6,019 nucleotides of DNA from Desulfobacterales bacterium S5133MH16 (GTDB lineage: Bacteria > Desulfobacterota > Desulfobacteria > Desulfobacterales > UBA11574). Position 1 is the stretch's first letter; the number at the start of each line of letters is the position of its first letter. The DNA is taken from positions 1-6,019 of the forward strand of contig MAXL01000464.1 of assembly GCA_001751005.1 (NCBI GenBank), read 5' to 3'. Shown in pieces: positions 1-4,772 of this stretch. The position numbers were made by a program, and so were the translations under genes. The notes under the pieces are model-generated. The model had not been told where the DNA came from. It made no database searches and worked only from the letters and a program-made list of their open reading frames with translations.

Positions 1-107
1 AAGTTCATGTCATCTGTGTTCACGATGATAAAATAAGTACACCGGCCAAAGCGGGGATCAATCTGTGAATCTAAATTTGTTCCACTGGAACTTACCGCAA
101 CTTTCAT
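1..107 (-). CDS. NifX/NafY-family FeMo-cofactor-type carrier protein, N-terminal part (runs off left edge)
   Basis: Only the first 35 codons are visible. They read MKVAVSSSGTNLDSQIDPRF and then GRCTYFIIVNTDDMN. This is the typical opening of the dinitrogenase iron-molybdenum cofactor biosynthesis family (NifX/NafY/NifB C-terminal type): a first beta strand, a serine-rich loop, then a D-x-R-F-G-R-C segment and a hydrophobic strand. Members bind and carry Fe-S or Fe-Mo cofactor precursors in the cytoplasm; small stand-alone members are common in anaerobes without nitrogenase. The start is well fixed: a perfect AGGAGG (positions 121 to 116 on the minus strand) lies 8 bases before the ATG at 107. 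The gene lies 271 bases downstream of fmdB on the same strand. Its ligand cannot be told from this fragment. Confidence 0.85.
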   Translation of the reverse strand, partial: MKVAVSSSGTNLDSQIDPRFGRCTYFIIVNTDDMN

Positions 108-378
108 ATGTTATTCCTCCTTTAAGGATAGATTCTATACTGGATTTTACGTGACGCGGTTTTTCTGCCATGTTTTGCACCTACTTTTTCCAAATCCTCT
201 CTTCATGCAGGAAGCCATGCGCCTGCCCGTTAAATTCCCAATTGAAAATACTCGAATCAGGTACTAAAGATCTGTAAAAACAAAAACATCCTATTTAAAT
301 TGATAATTTCTTATCATGGACTGAACCATTTTGTCACAGGCTTTTTTCTTTCATCGCGGCTACCGCCTATACCGGTAA
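108..378. other. Non-coding gap between fmdB and the nifX-like gene
   Basis: I see no convincing gene here. On the minus strand a frame is open from about 296 to 182 with no start codon and ends in the phrase EFNGQAHGFLHEERIWKK before a stop. The same frame then restarts at an ATG (171-169, MAEKPRHVKSSIESILKGG) and would run into the nifX-like gene. Neither stretch is recognised. They might be remnants of a lost gene, but chance is equally possible. A small perfect hairpin with a GAAA loop on the minus strand lies at 301-316 (TGATAA arms); it has no adjacent T-run, so it is a weak terminator candidate for the DUF1638-fmdB unit. Confidence 0.4.
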
Positions 379-621
379 TTATCCACGCCTGCACACACCT
401 ACATCGGAGCAGGGAGGAGTATCACAGCGTTCTTCACGACCGCAACAGGTCCTGCCCGGAGAATGTTTCGATATTCCGCCTAAAAAAGAAGCAACAGACA
501 ATATCCTTTCCATCTCAGTACTTCCGCAGTTTTTGCATGCGATATTTTCTTTCTTACCCACACCGATCAGATATTCAGCTTCAGCCCCGCATTTCTTGCA
601 TCGATATTCATAAATTGGCAT
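379..621 (-). CDS. FmdB-family zinc-ribbon protein
   Basis: This 80-residue protein opens with MPIYEYRCKKCG, the hallmark of the FmdB/CxxC_CxxC_SSSS putative regulatory family. Two CxxC pairs (Cys8/Cys11 and Cys29/Cys32) should bind one zinc. After the ribbon comes a tail unusually rich in cysteine (Cys59, Cys60, Cys66, Cys71, Cys77), around HSPGRTCCGREERC and PPCSDVGVCRRG, which could form a second metal site. Family members were named after a regulator of formylmethanofuran dehydrogenase, but their role is mostly unproven. The start follows a GGGGAG about 10 bases upstream, and the gene lies 32 bases after the DUF1638 stop, so the two are probably co-transcribed. A decayed second copy lies at 4604-4749. 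Family call is strong; function is open. Confidence 0.9.
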   Translation of the reverse strand: MPIYEYRCKKCGAEAEYLIGVGKKENIACKNCGSTEMERILSVASFLGGISKHSPGRTCCGREERCDTPPCSDVGVCRRG

Positions 622-653
622 TTTTCGTCATCTCCCCAAAACTTACCATTACC

Positions 654-1310
654 TTACCTGGTGTGCAATTCGTTTGCTGCATCTATAAGCAGGGACTTAA
701 ATCGATCCAAAGTGAGCGGATATCCCAAAATCGGAATTCCCATCCAATCGGAATATTCCAGGAATTCTTCCGGGTGTTCAGTCATATACCGGTCAATATA
801 TCCAATGGCGTCCAGAACGATTGCACCCCCAGAGTGCCTCGGAAAGTTCTCGTTTGCCAGGCCTTTGTCCCATCCTTTGAAAACCTTGGAACGGAATTTG
901 ATCCAACCCGGTACCATCCACCAGACCTTTTCCCCGCCGGCCAGTTCCTGAGCAATCTTTTCCCGTTCAGCTTGGCTGGCAATCATGTCCATACAATGGG
1001 TTGCCTCAATCCTTACAACATCCGGACCCTGTTCTTCAATAATTGTTCTCATGGTTCGCATGGGTTCATCAGCATTCACGTAGCAAAATTTGCCGCCATA
1101 GACCACGAGGATCTTGCCCACTTTTTCCTTTGCTTTAATTATCCGTTGAATGAGTTGACGCTCCAGTTCCCGAATATTTTCATGTAGCCCGGGTGTCGTG
1201 AAAAACAGGTGATTCGTATTTAAAAAACCCTCTTTTTTTAAATGATTCAATTCTAAACTCAAAGTTCCGCAAGAGACAACAGCTATATCAGAAAATGATA
1301 TTTTATTCAT
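654..1310 (-). CDS. DUF1638-family protein
   Basis: This 218-residue soluble protein resembles the DUF1638 family. Visible marks are a cysteine in the first strand (VVSCGTLSLE, Cys14), GLHEN (residues 41-45), a glycine/cysteine loop YGGKFC (71-76), THCMDM (104-109) and MVPGW (132-136). DUF1638 genes are often found beside corrinoid methyltransferase genes in methylotrophic archaea and anaerobic bacteria; no biochemical role is established to my knowledge, and no methyltransferase is visible here. I place the start at 1310: GGGAGG (1317-1322) lies 6 bases upstream. An ATG at 1361 would add 17 residues but lies at the predicted transcription start, so it is unlikely. The gene heads a minus-strand unit with fmdB and has its own promoter. 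The family call rests on memory of motifs. Confidence 0.75.
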   Translation of the reverse strand: MNKISFSDIAVVSCGTLSLELNHLKKEGFLNTNHLFFTTPGLHENIRELERQLIQRIIKAKEKVGKILVVYGGKFCYVNADEPMRTMRTIIEEQGPDVVRIEATHCMDMIASQAEREKIAQELAGGEKVWWMVPGWIKFRSKVFKGWDKGLANENFPRHSGGAIVLDAIGYIDRYMTEHPEEFLEYSDWMGIPILGYPLTLDRFKSLLIDAANELHTR

Positions 1311-1319
1311 CGGATACCT

Positions 1320-1333
1320 CCCATATTTATGGG
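1320..1333 (-). promoter_or_regulatory. Leader hairpin overlapping the DUF1638 ribosome-binding site
   Basis: The sequence CCCATATTTATGGG is a perfect 6-base-arm inverted repeat with only two unpaired bases between the arms. On the minus-strand mRNA its second arm ends in GGG, the first three bases of the GGGAGG ribosome-binding site of the DUF1638 gene. Pairing would partly hide the site. The stem is short, so a real effect on translation is uncertain. Confidence 0.3.
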
Positions 1334-1363
1334 TTAAAATGAAATCGGTTTGTGCATTCATAT

Positions 1364-1392
1364 ATTATATGCAGCCCTATTCTTATCAATAA
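1364..1392 (-). promoter_or_regulatory. Sigma70-type promoter of the DUF1638-fmdB unit
   Basis: On the minus strand TTATTG (1392 to 1387) is followed after exactly 17 bases by a consensus TATAAT (1369 to 1364). Transcription would begin near 1357 and give a leader of about 47 bases before the ATG at 1310. This placement puts the alternative upstream ATG at 1361 outside the transcript. The -10 is perfect; the -35 matches 4 of 6. Confidence 0.5.
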
Positions 1393-1543
1393 TCATGCCA
1401 TGTGTAACTGCAATGTCCATATGTATATGACAGCATCACTGAGTTGAGACGTAACTTATTATAATATTATTTAATATTTAGTTATTATAAAAGACAAAGT
1501 GATTTTGGTGGAAAAAATTCAAAACAGATTAACAAATAAAAAT

Positions 1544-1592
1544 AGCGTTACGTGTAATAAAATGTAACGTTAAGTAACGATATTGTAACGCT
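1544..1592. promoter_or_regulatory. Array of GTAACG boxes, probable regulator-binding site
   Basis: The hexamer GTAACG occurs in direct orientation at 1564-1569, 1574-1579 and 1585-1590, with starts 10 and 11 bases apart, that is one helical turn each. A reverse copy CGTTAC lies at 1546-1551. The outermost copies extend to a perfect 8-base inverted repeat (AGCGTTAC at 1544-1551, GTAACGCT at 1585-1592). Boxes on one face of the helix are typical of cooperative binding by a transcription factor. The array is about 150 bases upstream of the DUF1638 -35 and about 220 bases upstream of the DUF5320 -35, so which gene it serves is unclear. The regulator is unknown. Confidence 0.5.
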
Positions 1593-1624
1593 TAAAGATC
1601 TGAATGTTGCAAGATAATTGGCTT

Positions 1625-1752
1625 TGCCCATCGGCCGTTGTAAGCTCACCAGCCAAGTCCGCCCGGCATTCGCCTATGGCGCGACCGATGGCGGACGGGC
1701 CCGCCTGACACTGCGAGGCACGAGCGGGCAGGCAAGGCGAGGCGGCCAGGAT
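1625..1752. repeat. GC-rich hairpin-forming island, possible dispersed repeat
   Basis: A block of roughly 130 bases that is markedly GC-rich sits inside AT-rich non-coding DNA. It contains nested inverted repeats: GTCCGCC (1657-1663) pairs with GGCGGAC (1690-1696), enclosing a small CGCC-TAT-GGCG hairpin (1671-1681), and GCCTG just to the right can pair with the CAGGC near 1720. It has no supported reading frame. Its composition and folding resemble dispersed intergenic repeats (REP- or MITE-like), but only one copy is visible, so being a repeat is an inference. Confidence 0.35.
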
Positions 1753-1810
1753 AAATTAATTTAAACAATTTCATATAAAACAATATTGGTCTTACGCTCA
1801 AAAAAAATAC

Positions 1811-1840
1811 TTGACTACATAAGCTATGTGGATATATTAT
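1811..1840 (+). promoter_or_regulatory. Promoter of the DUF5320 gene
   Basis: TTGACT (1811-1816) matches 5 of 6 bases of the sigma70 -35. Likely -10 elements are TATATT (1833-1838, spacing 16) or TATTAT (1835-1840, spacing 18). Transcription would begin near 1845, about 100 bases before the ATG at 1947. The -35/-10 spacer contains a small inverted repeat, ACATA-AGC-TATGT (1817-1829). Confidence 0.55.
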
Positions 1841-1859
1841 GATCAAAGGCTCATAATAT
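1834..1859 (+). promoter_or_regulatory. Inverted-repeat operator over the DUF5320 promoter start
   Basis: ATATTATGA (1834-1842) and TCATAATAT (1851-1859) form a perfect 9-base inverted repeat with an 8-base spacer. The left arm overlaps the -10 element and the right arm lies at and just after the expected transcription start, the usual place for a repressor operator. The same pairing could form a weak AT-rich hairpin, but its place at the promoter favours a protein-binding site. Confidence 0.5.
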
Positions 1860-1946
1860 TAGGTAAGAATGCCGAGCCATAGAAAGCTCAGATTTGTTCA
1901 GAGACAGTCTAGTACGCAAATTTTAAAGGAAAGGGGGGTGTTTTAT

Positions 1947-2369
1947 ATGCCTGGATTTGATGGAACAGGGCCTGCGGGAATGGGTTCTATGACAGGGCGG
2001 GGCCAAGGATTCTGCAATCCTTCCAGTACTGCTTATGGTCCAACACCGGTATTAAGACCCGGATATAGAAGTTATGGCTATGGACAGGGCTTTGGTCGTG
2101 GTTTTGGTCAAGGCCGTGGCATCAGGGGCGGTTTGGGACCTGGTTTTGGTCAGGGGCGAGGCTACGGAAGAGGCCTCGGCCGGCGTGGAGTTTACCCTCC
2201 CACCGGAAGAGGGTATGGTCCAGCCTACTATGCCCCTTATGAGAGTCCTTACGCTATGAAACCCGAAGATGAGGCTAACAGGCTCAAAGATGAGGCCGGT
2301 GCCATGAAAAAAGAACTCGATGCCATAAATAAACGCATCGATGAGCTCGAGTCAGGATCTTCTGAATAA
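1947..2369 (+). CDS. DUF5320-type glycine-rich protein
   Basis: A 140-residue protein starting MPGFDGTGPAGMGSMTGRG and continuing QGFCNP, the signature opening of DUF5320 proteins, which are frequent beside NifX-like and MinD-like genes in sulfate reducers and archaea. From about residue 40 to 105 it is a low-complexity run of Gly, Arg, Tyr and Phe with repeated GFGQGRG-like units. The last 35 residues are charged and helical (PEDEANRLKDEAGAMKKELD and on), with heptad-like spacing that suggests a short coiled coil. Function is unknown; the single Cys and flexible Gly/Arg body would suit a partner-binding or scaffolding role, which is inference. An upstream in-frame ATG at 1869 is possible, but a G-rich ribosome-binding site (1933-1938) 8 bases before the ATG at 1947, and the family's usual opening, fix the start. 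It is the only plus-strand gene here. Confidence 0.85.
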   Translation: MPGFDGTGPAGMGSMTGRGQGFCNPSSTAYGPTPVLRPGYRSYGYGQGFGRGFGQGRGIRGGLGPGFGQGRGYGRGLGRRGVYPPTGRGYGPAYYAPYESPYAMKPEDEANRLKDEAGAMKKELDAINKRIDELESGSSE

Positions 2370-2381
2370 TAATGTTGATTA

Positions 2382-2447
2382 AAATGGCTTTCGGGCCTCC
2401 GGGTTTATTTCATAGTTTATTTTTTCCGGAGGCCCGAGATACCATTT
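2382..2447. terminator. Long stem-loop between the convergent DUF5320 gene and moaA remnant
   Basis: TCGGGCCTCCGG (2391-2402) and CCGGAGGCCCGA (2426-2437) form a perfect 12-base GC-rich stem with a 23-base AT-rich loop. An outer 6-base stem (AAATGG at 2382-2387 with CCATTT at 2442-2447) extends it. On the plus strand a T-run follows at 2453-2459 after a short gap. It begins 12 bases after the DUF5320 stop and 11 bases past the moaA remnant's ancestral stop on the other strand, so it may stop transcription from both sides. Confidence 0.75.
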
Positions 2448-2458
2448 GACCGTTTTTT

Positions 2459-2820
2459 TCAACCCCCGATACGGTTCATCTGACGAACACATTTTCGAGG
2501 AAAATACTTCAGTAGCCCGTGCTCCTTGGGTTTGTTTTTAATTGCAAGCTCAATCAGTTGTAGGAGATAGTCATCTTTTTTTTCTGTCTTAGAGGTGTTT
2601 TAAGATCAATCTCCTGATCCGAGAAAAGACAGCCCCTGAGATGCCCTTCAGGGGTCAACCGCAAGCGATTGCAATGATCACAAAAGTGATGACTCAGGGC
2701 GCTAATCAGCCCAATCTCCCCTTGCCCCCCTTCAATTTTAAATCGTTGCGCAGGACCATCATAGGGGTTGGATTTTACAGGTTTCAAGTCTCCGAGGAAT
2801 CTTGACAGGGATGAGCCGTG
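2459..2820 (-). pseudogene. moaA: moaA remnant (GTP 3',8-cyclase), 5'-truncated and frameshifted
   Basis: The C-terminal third of MoaA, the radical-SAM enzyme that makes the molybdopterin precursor from GTP. Visible are YDGPAQRFKIEGGQGEIG, then the second [4Fe-4S] motif HHFCDHCNRLRLT with the third cysteine in GHLRGC (a CX2CX13C pattern), and EIDLKTPLR. The frame then breaks in a run of eight A (2576-2583): one more A would restore YLLQLIELAIKNKPKEHG and the end RQMNRIGG before a TGA at 2461-2459, the usual MoaA C-terminus. As written the frame stops early at 2554. The N-terminal two thirds, with the radical-SAM CX3CX2C motif, are missing: the open frame begins after a stop at 2821-2823, next to the CooT gene. 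It cannot make an active cyclase. Confidence 0.85.
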
Positions 2821-2834
2821 TTATCAGATGAGGA

Positions 2835-3035
2835 TCAATTCGACTTCTCTTTTTTAAGCATGACAAAGTGTCCGTCTATGAGGTCGATGGTTTGAATATT
2901 ACCCTCGATGAACCTCTTTTCCCCGAACAGATTGATAAACCAAAAGCCCTTGCCCTCGGCCTCTATGCGAGCTACGTCTTTCATGATTTGATTTTGCTTA
3001 TTCCCCGAACTCATATACACGGTGCTCAAGCACAT
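2835..3035 (-). CDS. CooT-family nickel-binding protein
   Basis: A 66-residue protein starting MCLSTVYM, with a mid-region LFGEKRFIEGNIQTIDLIDG and a short charged tail. This matches the CooT family, small dimeric proteins in which the N-terminal Met-Cys binds nickel; CooT takes part in nickel delivery to carbon monoxide dehydrogenase in Rhodospirillum rubrum, but many homologues are found without CO dehydrogenase. Cys2 is present. AGGAG lies 6 bases before the ATG. The gene begins 21 bases after the ancestral stop of a MinD/CooC-type ATPase remnant, so it was probably the distal gene of an ATPase-CooT pair. It appears intact. No CO dehydrogenase gene is visible in the window, so its client is unknown. 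Confidence 0.8.
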   Translation of the reverse strand: MCLSTVYMSSGNKQNQIMKDVARIEAEGKGFWFINLFGEKRFIEGNIQTIDLIDGHFVMLKKEKSN

Positions 3036-3056
3036 GTTCTTCTCCTAATCTGTATC

Positions 3057-3198
3057 TCAGTTTTCTGCCAGCAGATCATCCAGGACTTTCCCTACCGCAT
3101 GAAAGGCCTCTCCGTCACTGAAGGCTCGACCTTCCAGACGCCTCAAATACCAAAGGGTCGTTTGGAATAATTCCAAGGACTTCTATATCACGAGCTTG
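3057..3198 (-). pseudogene. C-terminal remnant of a MinD/CooC-type ATPase, frameshifted
   Basis: Two adjoining frames together give the end of a MinD-superfamily ATPase. The first reads IEVLGIIPNDPLVFEAS and meets a stop; the second reads LEGRAFSDGEAFHAVGKVLD and DLLAEN before a TGA at 3059-3057. Adding two bases near 3135-3138 (TCTCTGGAA in place of TCTGGAA) would join them as EASLEGRAFSDG. The 'IP-x-DP-x-V-x-EA' pattern is the usual last strand and switch of Mrp/MinD/CooC proteins. The P-loop and nearly all the ATPase are absent; the remnant begins directly at the stop codon of the upstream metallo-hydrolase gene. Its place before the CooT gene suggests a CooC-like nickel-insertion ATPase, but the fragment is too short to separate CooC from other MinD relatives. 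Confidence 0.65.
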
Positions 3199-3200
3199 TC

Positions 3201-4040
3201 TCAGTCAAATTCAATAGATGTTCCCACAGAGCAGGGGAAACATTTCTGAGAGAAGGCTTCCCATAGCTCAGCCGTTGCCGCCCTTCCTGTGCAATGGGCA
3301 GGGCCCAGTAGGTCCGGGTTTATGCGGACCAGGTATTTGATTGTGTTATTCATTCGCTTACGTGAAGCGGACAGAAGATGCATCCCGCCCATTACCGCAT
3401 GAATTGGCTTCCCGTGGGTAAGTTGCTGGATGTAGAGAAGAGTGTTTATTACACCCGCATGGGCACAGCCGAGAAGAACGACAATGCCCCTGGAAGACTC
3501 AAAAAATAGGGCCTGATCATCTAACAATGGGTCGGACTTAATGCATCTCTCATCCATGAAAAAAGGCCCGCCAGTGTCTTCAAACTCTGTTACACGCGGT
3601 ATTTCACCGGTAACAAAAAGACAGTCAGCAATTTGCGTAGGTTTGGTTGTAAAAATCACATCACCTGCAAGTTTTCGGACAGATTTTTCGTTCATAGATG
3701 GCATACCTATGGCTCGACTCTGTCCATATTCATTGCAGGCAAACTTCGGTTGAAACGCCGCTTGGTGGGCATATACTTTTGGATTTTGGGATAACTGCAA
3801 CACAGCCTTTAGCCCGCCGGTGTGGTCGTAGTGTCCATGACTAAGGACAACAAATTCTGTTTGTTCCAGAGAGACCCCAAGGATGCGCGCGTTATTAGGC
3901 AAGGCTCCACCCTGCCCGGTATCAAAAATGACTTTAGTGGACCCGATTTCTATCCAGAAGCATATTCCATGCTCGGGAATCATGCCCTCTCCGCTGGCCG
4001 TATTTTCAACCACTACAGTAACTTTTACTTTTTGCCTCAT
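3201..4040 (-). CDS. MBL-fold metallo-hydrolase, dihydropterin-ribofuranosylaminobenzene phosphate synthase-like (COG1237 type)
   Basis: An apparently intact 279-residue metallo-beta-lactamase-fold enzyme. The metal motif LSHGHYDHTGG gives His68, His70, Asp72 and His73; further likely ligands are His194 (LLGCAHAG), His221 (GGMHLL) and His249 (GPAHCTG). The HxHxDH box followed by GCAHAG and GGMHL is typical of the COG1237 group, annotated after the methanopterin pathway enzyme; bacterial members often lie in NifX/MinD clusters and their substrate is unproven. Residues 1-60 show the ENTASGEG and DTGQGG strands of the fold. I start at the ATG at 4040, preceded by AGGGAAG 8 bases away; a TTG two codons earlier is also open. 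There is no signal peptide, so it should be cytoplasmic. Confidence 0.85.
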   Translation of the reverse strand: MRQKVKVTVVVENTASGEGMIPEHGICFWIEIGSTKVIFDTGQGGALPNNARILGVSLEQTEFVVLSHGHYDHTGGLKAVLQLSQNPKVYAHQAAFQPKFACNEYGQSRAIGMPSMNEKSVRKLAGDVIFTTKPTQIADCLFVTGEIPRVTEFEDTGGPFFMDERCIKSDPLLDDQALFFESSRGIVVLLGCAHAGVINTLLYIQQLTHGKPIHAVMGGMHLLSASRKRMNNTIKYLVRINPDLLGPAHCTGRAATAELWEAFSQKCFPCSVGTSIEFD

Positions 4041-4076
4041 TTTCAATTCTTCCCTGAAAAAAGCCTCTGCCCATTC

Positions 4077-4211
4077 TTATTTAGGTTTTCGCCAGCGACA
4101 ATGACCACGATTACGTGCAAGCTCATACCCAGCATGTATGCTATATCTAATAATCTCGATTGCAGGCACATGTATAGAGATTTCGTCTTCATGTTACGGC
4201 GCAAAATTCAT
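4077..4211 (-). pseudogene. Short coupled reading frame with an internal stop
   Basis: An ATG (4211-4209) overlaps the TGA of the J-domain gene in an ATGA arrangement, the classic sign of translational coupling. The frame reads MNFAP, then TAA (4196-4194), then continues open for 38 codons as HEDEISIHVPAIEIIRYSIH and AGYELARNRGHCRWRKPK before a TAA at 4079-4077. The second part has a plausible amphipathic helix and a basic, Cys/His/Trp end and looks protein-like. I do not recognise a family. It may be a small gene broken by a nonsense mutation, or a coincidence; a competing 49-codon frame starting at 4192 also exists. Confidence 0.3.
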
Positions 4212-4579
4212 CTTTTCCATCTTCCGCACATACCTCTGCCCAAACCTCTCCTCTTGCAACCTCCGGTCCTCTTTGCATTAAAACCCATTTGAGAAAACTT
4301 CCGAAGCACGGAGACAAAATCGTCATCCACACCTTCTTCATAAAACATGTAATTTTCGAAAGGCTGTCGATATTGAAGGTCATAGAGCCTTCTTTTTTCC
4401 TCATCTCCCAAAATCTGATAGGCCTCATTGATCTCCTTCAGGCGTTCTTCGCTCTCAGGGTTGCCCCCATTTCTGTCGGGATGATATTGCATTGCCAGTT
4501 TGCGATAGACTTTCTTGATCTCCTCTGCCGATGAATCGGGGGTAAGCCCGAGAATATTGTAATAACTCATGGTCACCAA
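4208..4579 (-). CDS. Small J-domain (DnaJ-like) protein
   Basis: A 123-residue protein with a full J domain at about residues 4-67: YYNILGLTPDSSAEEIKKVY, the HPD motif at 33-35 (MQYHPDRNGG), and NEAYQILGDEEKRRLYD. J proteins stimulate the ATPase of a DnaK-type chaperone. The zinc-finger and substrate domains of DnaJ are absent. The tail from about residue 98 is a short Gly/Arg/Cys-rich end (GGCKRRGLGRGMCGRWKR), a possible metal- or partner-binding feature. The start is probably the TTG at 4579: AGGAGG lies exactly 8 bases upstream, whereas it is 17 bases from the ATG at 4570. That ribosome-binding site overlaps the end of the fmdB remnant. With NifU- and Mrp-like genes nearby, a role in Fe-S cluster transfer similar to HscB is conceivable but unproven. 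Confidence 0.85.
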   Translation of the reverse strand: MVTMSYYNILGLTPDSSAEEIKKVYRKLAMQYHPDRNGGNPESEERLKEINEAYQILGDEEKRRLYDLQYRQPFENYMFYEEGVDDDFVSVLRKFSQMGFNAKRTGGCKRRGLGRGMCGRWKR

Positions 4580-4603
4580 CGTTTTTACCTCCTATTAGGG
4601 CGC

Positions 4604-4749
4604 TTATCCACGCCTACATGTGCCTCCATTAGAGCAGGGAGGAGTTTCGCAGCACGCTCTTCATAATCGCAGCAAGTCCTGCCCGGAGCATGTTCCAATA
4701 TTTTAGCCATAAAGGAAGCAACGTATAATATCCTTTCCATTCCCACGCA
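4604..4749 (-). pseudogene. Remnant of a second fmdB gene, 5'-truncated and frameshifted
   Basis: This stretch matches the 3' half of the intact fmdB gene at 379-520 in both DNA and protein. It reads MERILYVASF, then HAPGRTCCDYEER, against MERILSVASF and HSPGRTCCGREER. A two-base insertion near 4653-4655 shifts the frame. Without it the end would be EERCETPPCSNGGTCRRG with a TAA at 4606-4604, matching the other copy's PPCSDVGVCRRG. As written, the frame runs on to a stop at 4585. Both zinc-binding CxxC pairs of the ribbon are lost, and an in-frame stop lies at 4752-4750. It sits between the NifU-MinD chimera and the J-domain gene, whose ribosome-binding site it precedes. Confidence 0.8.
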
Positions 4750-4772
4750 TTACGGAAAATATCTCTACTGGT

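Larger units (their letters stand above)
1311..1946. other. Divergent intergenic regulatory region
   Basis: This 636-base stretch between the DUF1638 gene (minus) and the DUF5320 gene (plus) has no gene I can support. It holds, from left to right, the DUF1638 leader and promoter, a very AT-rich segment (about 1440-1540), a phased GTAACG box array (1544-1592), a GC-rich hairpin-forming island (about 1625-1752), and the DUF5320 promoter with overlapping inverted repeats. The sharp change from AT-rich to GC-rich and back suggests the island was inserted. Confidence 0.6.

Noticed and set aside
121..296. Minus-strand peptides MAEKPRHVKSSIESILKGG and EFNGQAHGFLHEERIWKK as genes.
   Set aside because: The first would overlap the nifX-like gene out of frame and lacks a good ribosome-binding site; the second has no start codon. 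No family recognised.
300..1187. A long open frame on the plus strand, 295 codons.
   Set aside because: It lies antisense to the DUF1638 and fmdB genes, has no family-like motifs, and spans the gap between them; the minus-strand genes have clear motifs and ribosome-binding sites.
1544..1592. GTAACG boxes as a small CRISPR-like array.
   Set aside because: Units are 6 bases at helical spacing with no spacers of CRISPR length.
1625..1752. GC-rich island as an integron attC site or a tRNA-like gene.
   Set aside because: I could not find the paired core sites of attC or a cloverleaf with an acceptor stem and T-loop.
1646..1846. A minus-strand open frame through the GC-rich island.
   Set aside because: It crosses the composition break and the DUF5320 promoter, has no ribosome-binding site or recognisable motif, and its coding part over the island follows inverted repeats.
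2868..3170. A plus-strand open frame of 100 codons.
   Set aside because: Antisense to the CooT gene and ATPase relic, whose motifs explain this DNA better.
3822..4292. A plus-strand open frame of 156 codons, antisense to the hydrolase and J-domain genes.
   Set aside because: Low-complexity, Phe/Leu/Pro-rich translation without motifs, opposite well-supported genes.
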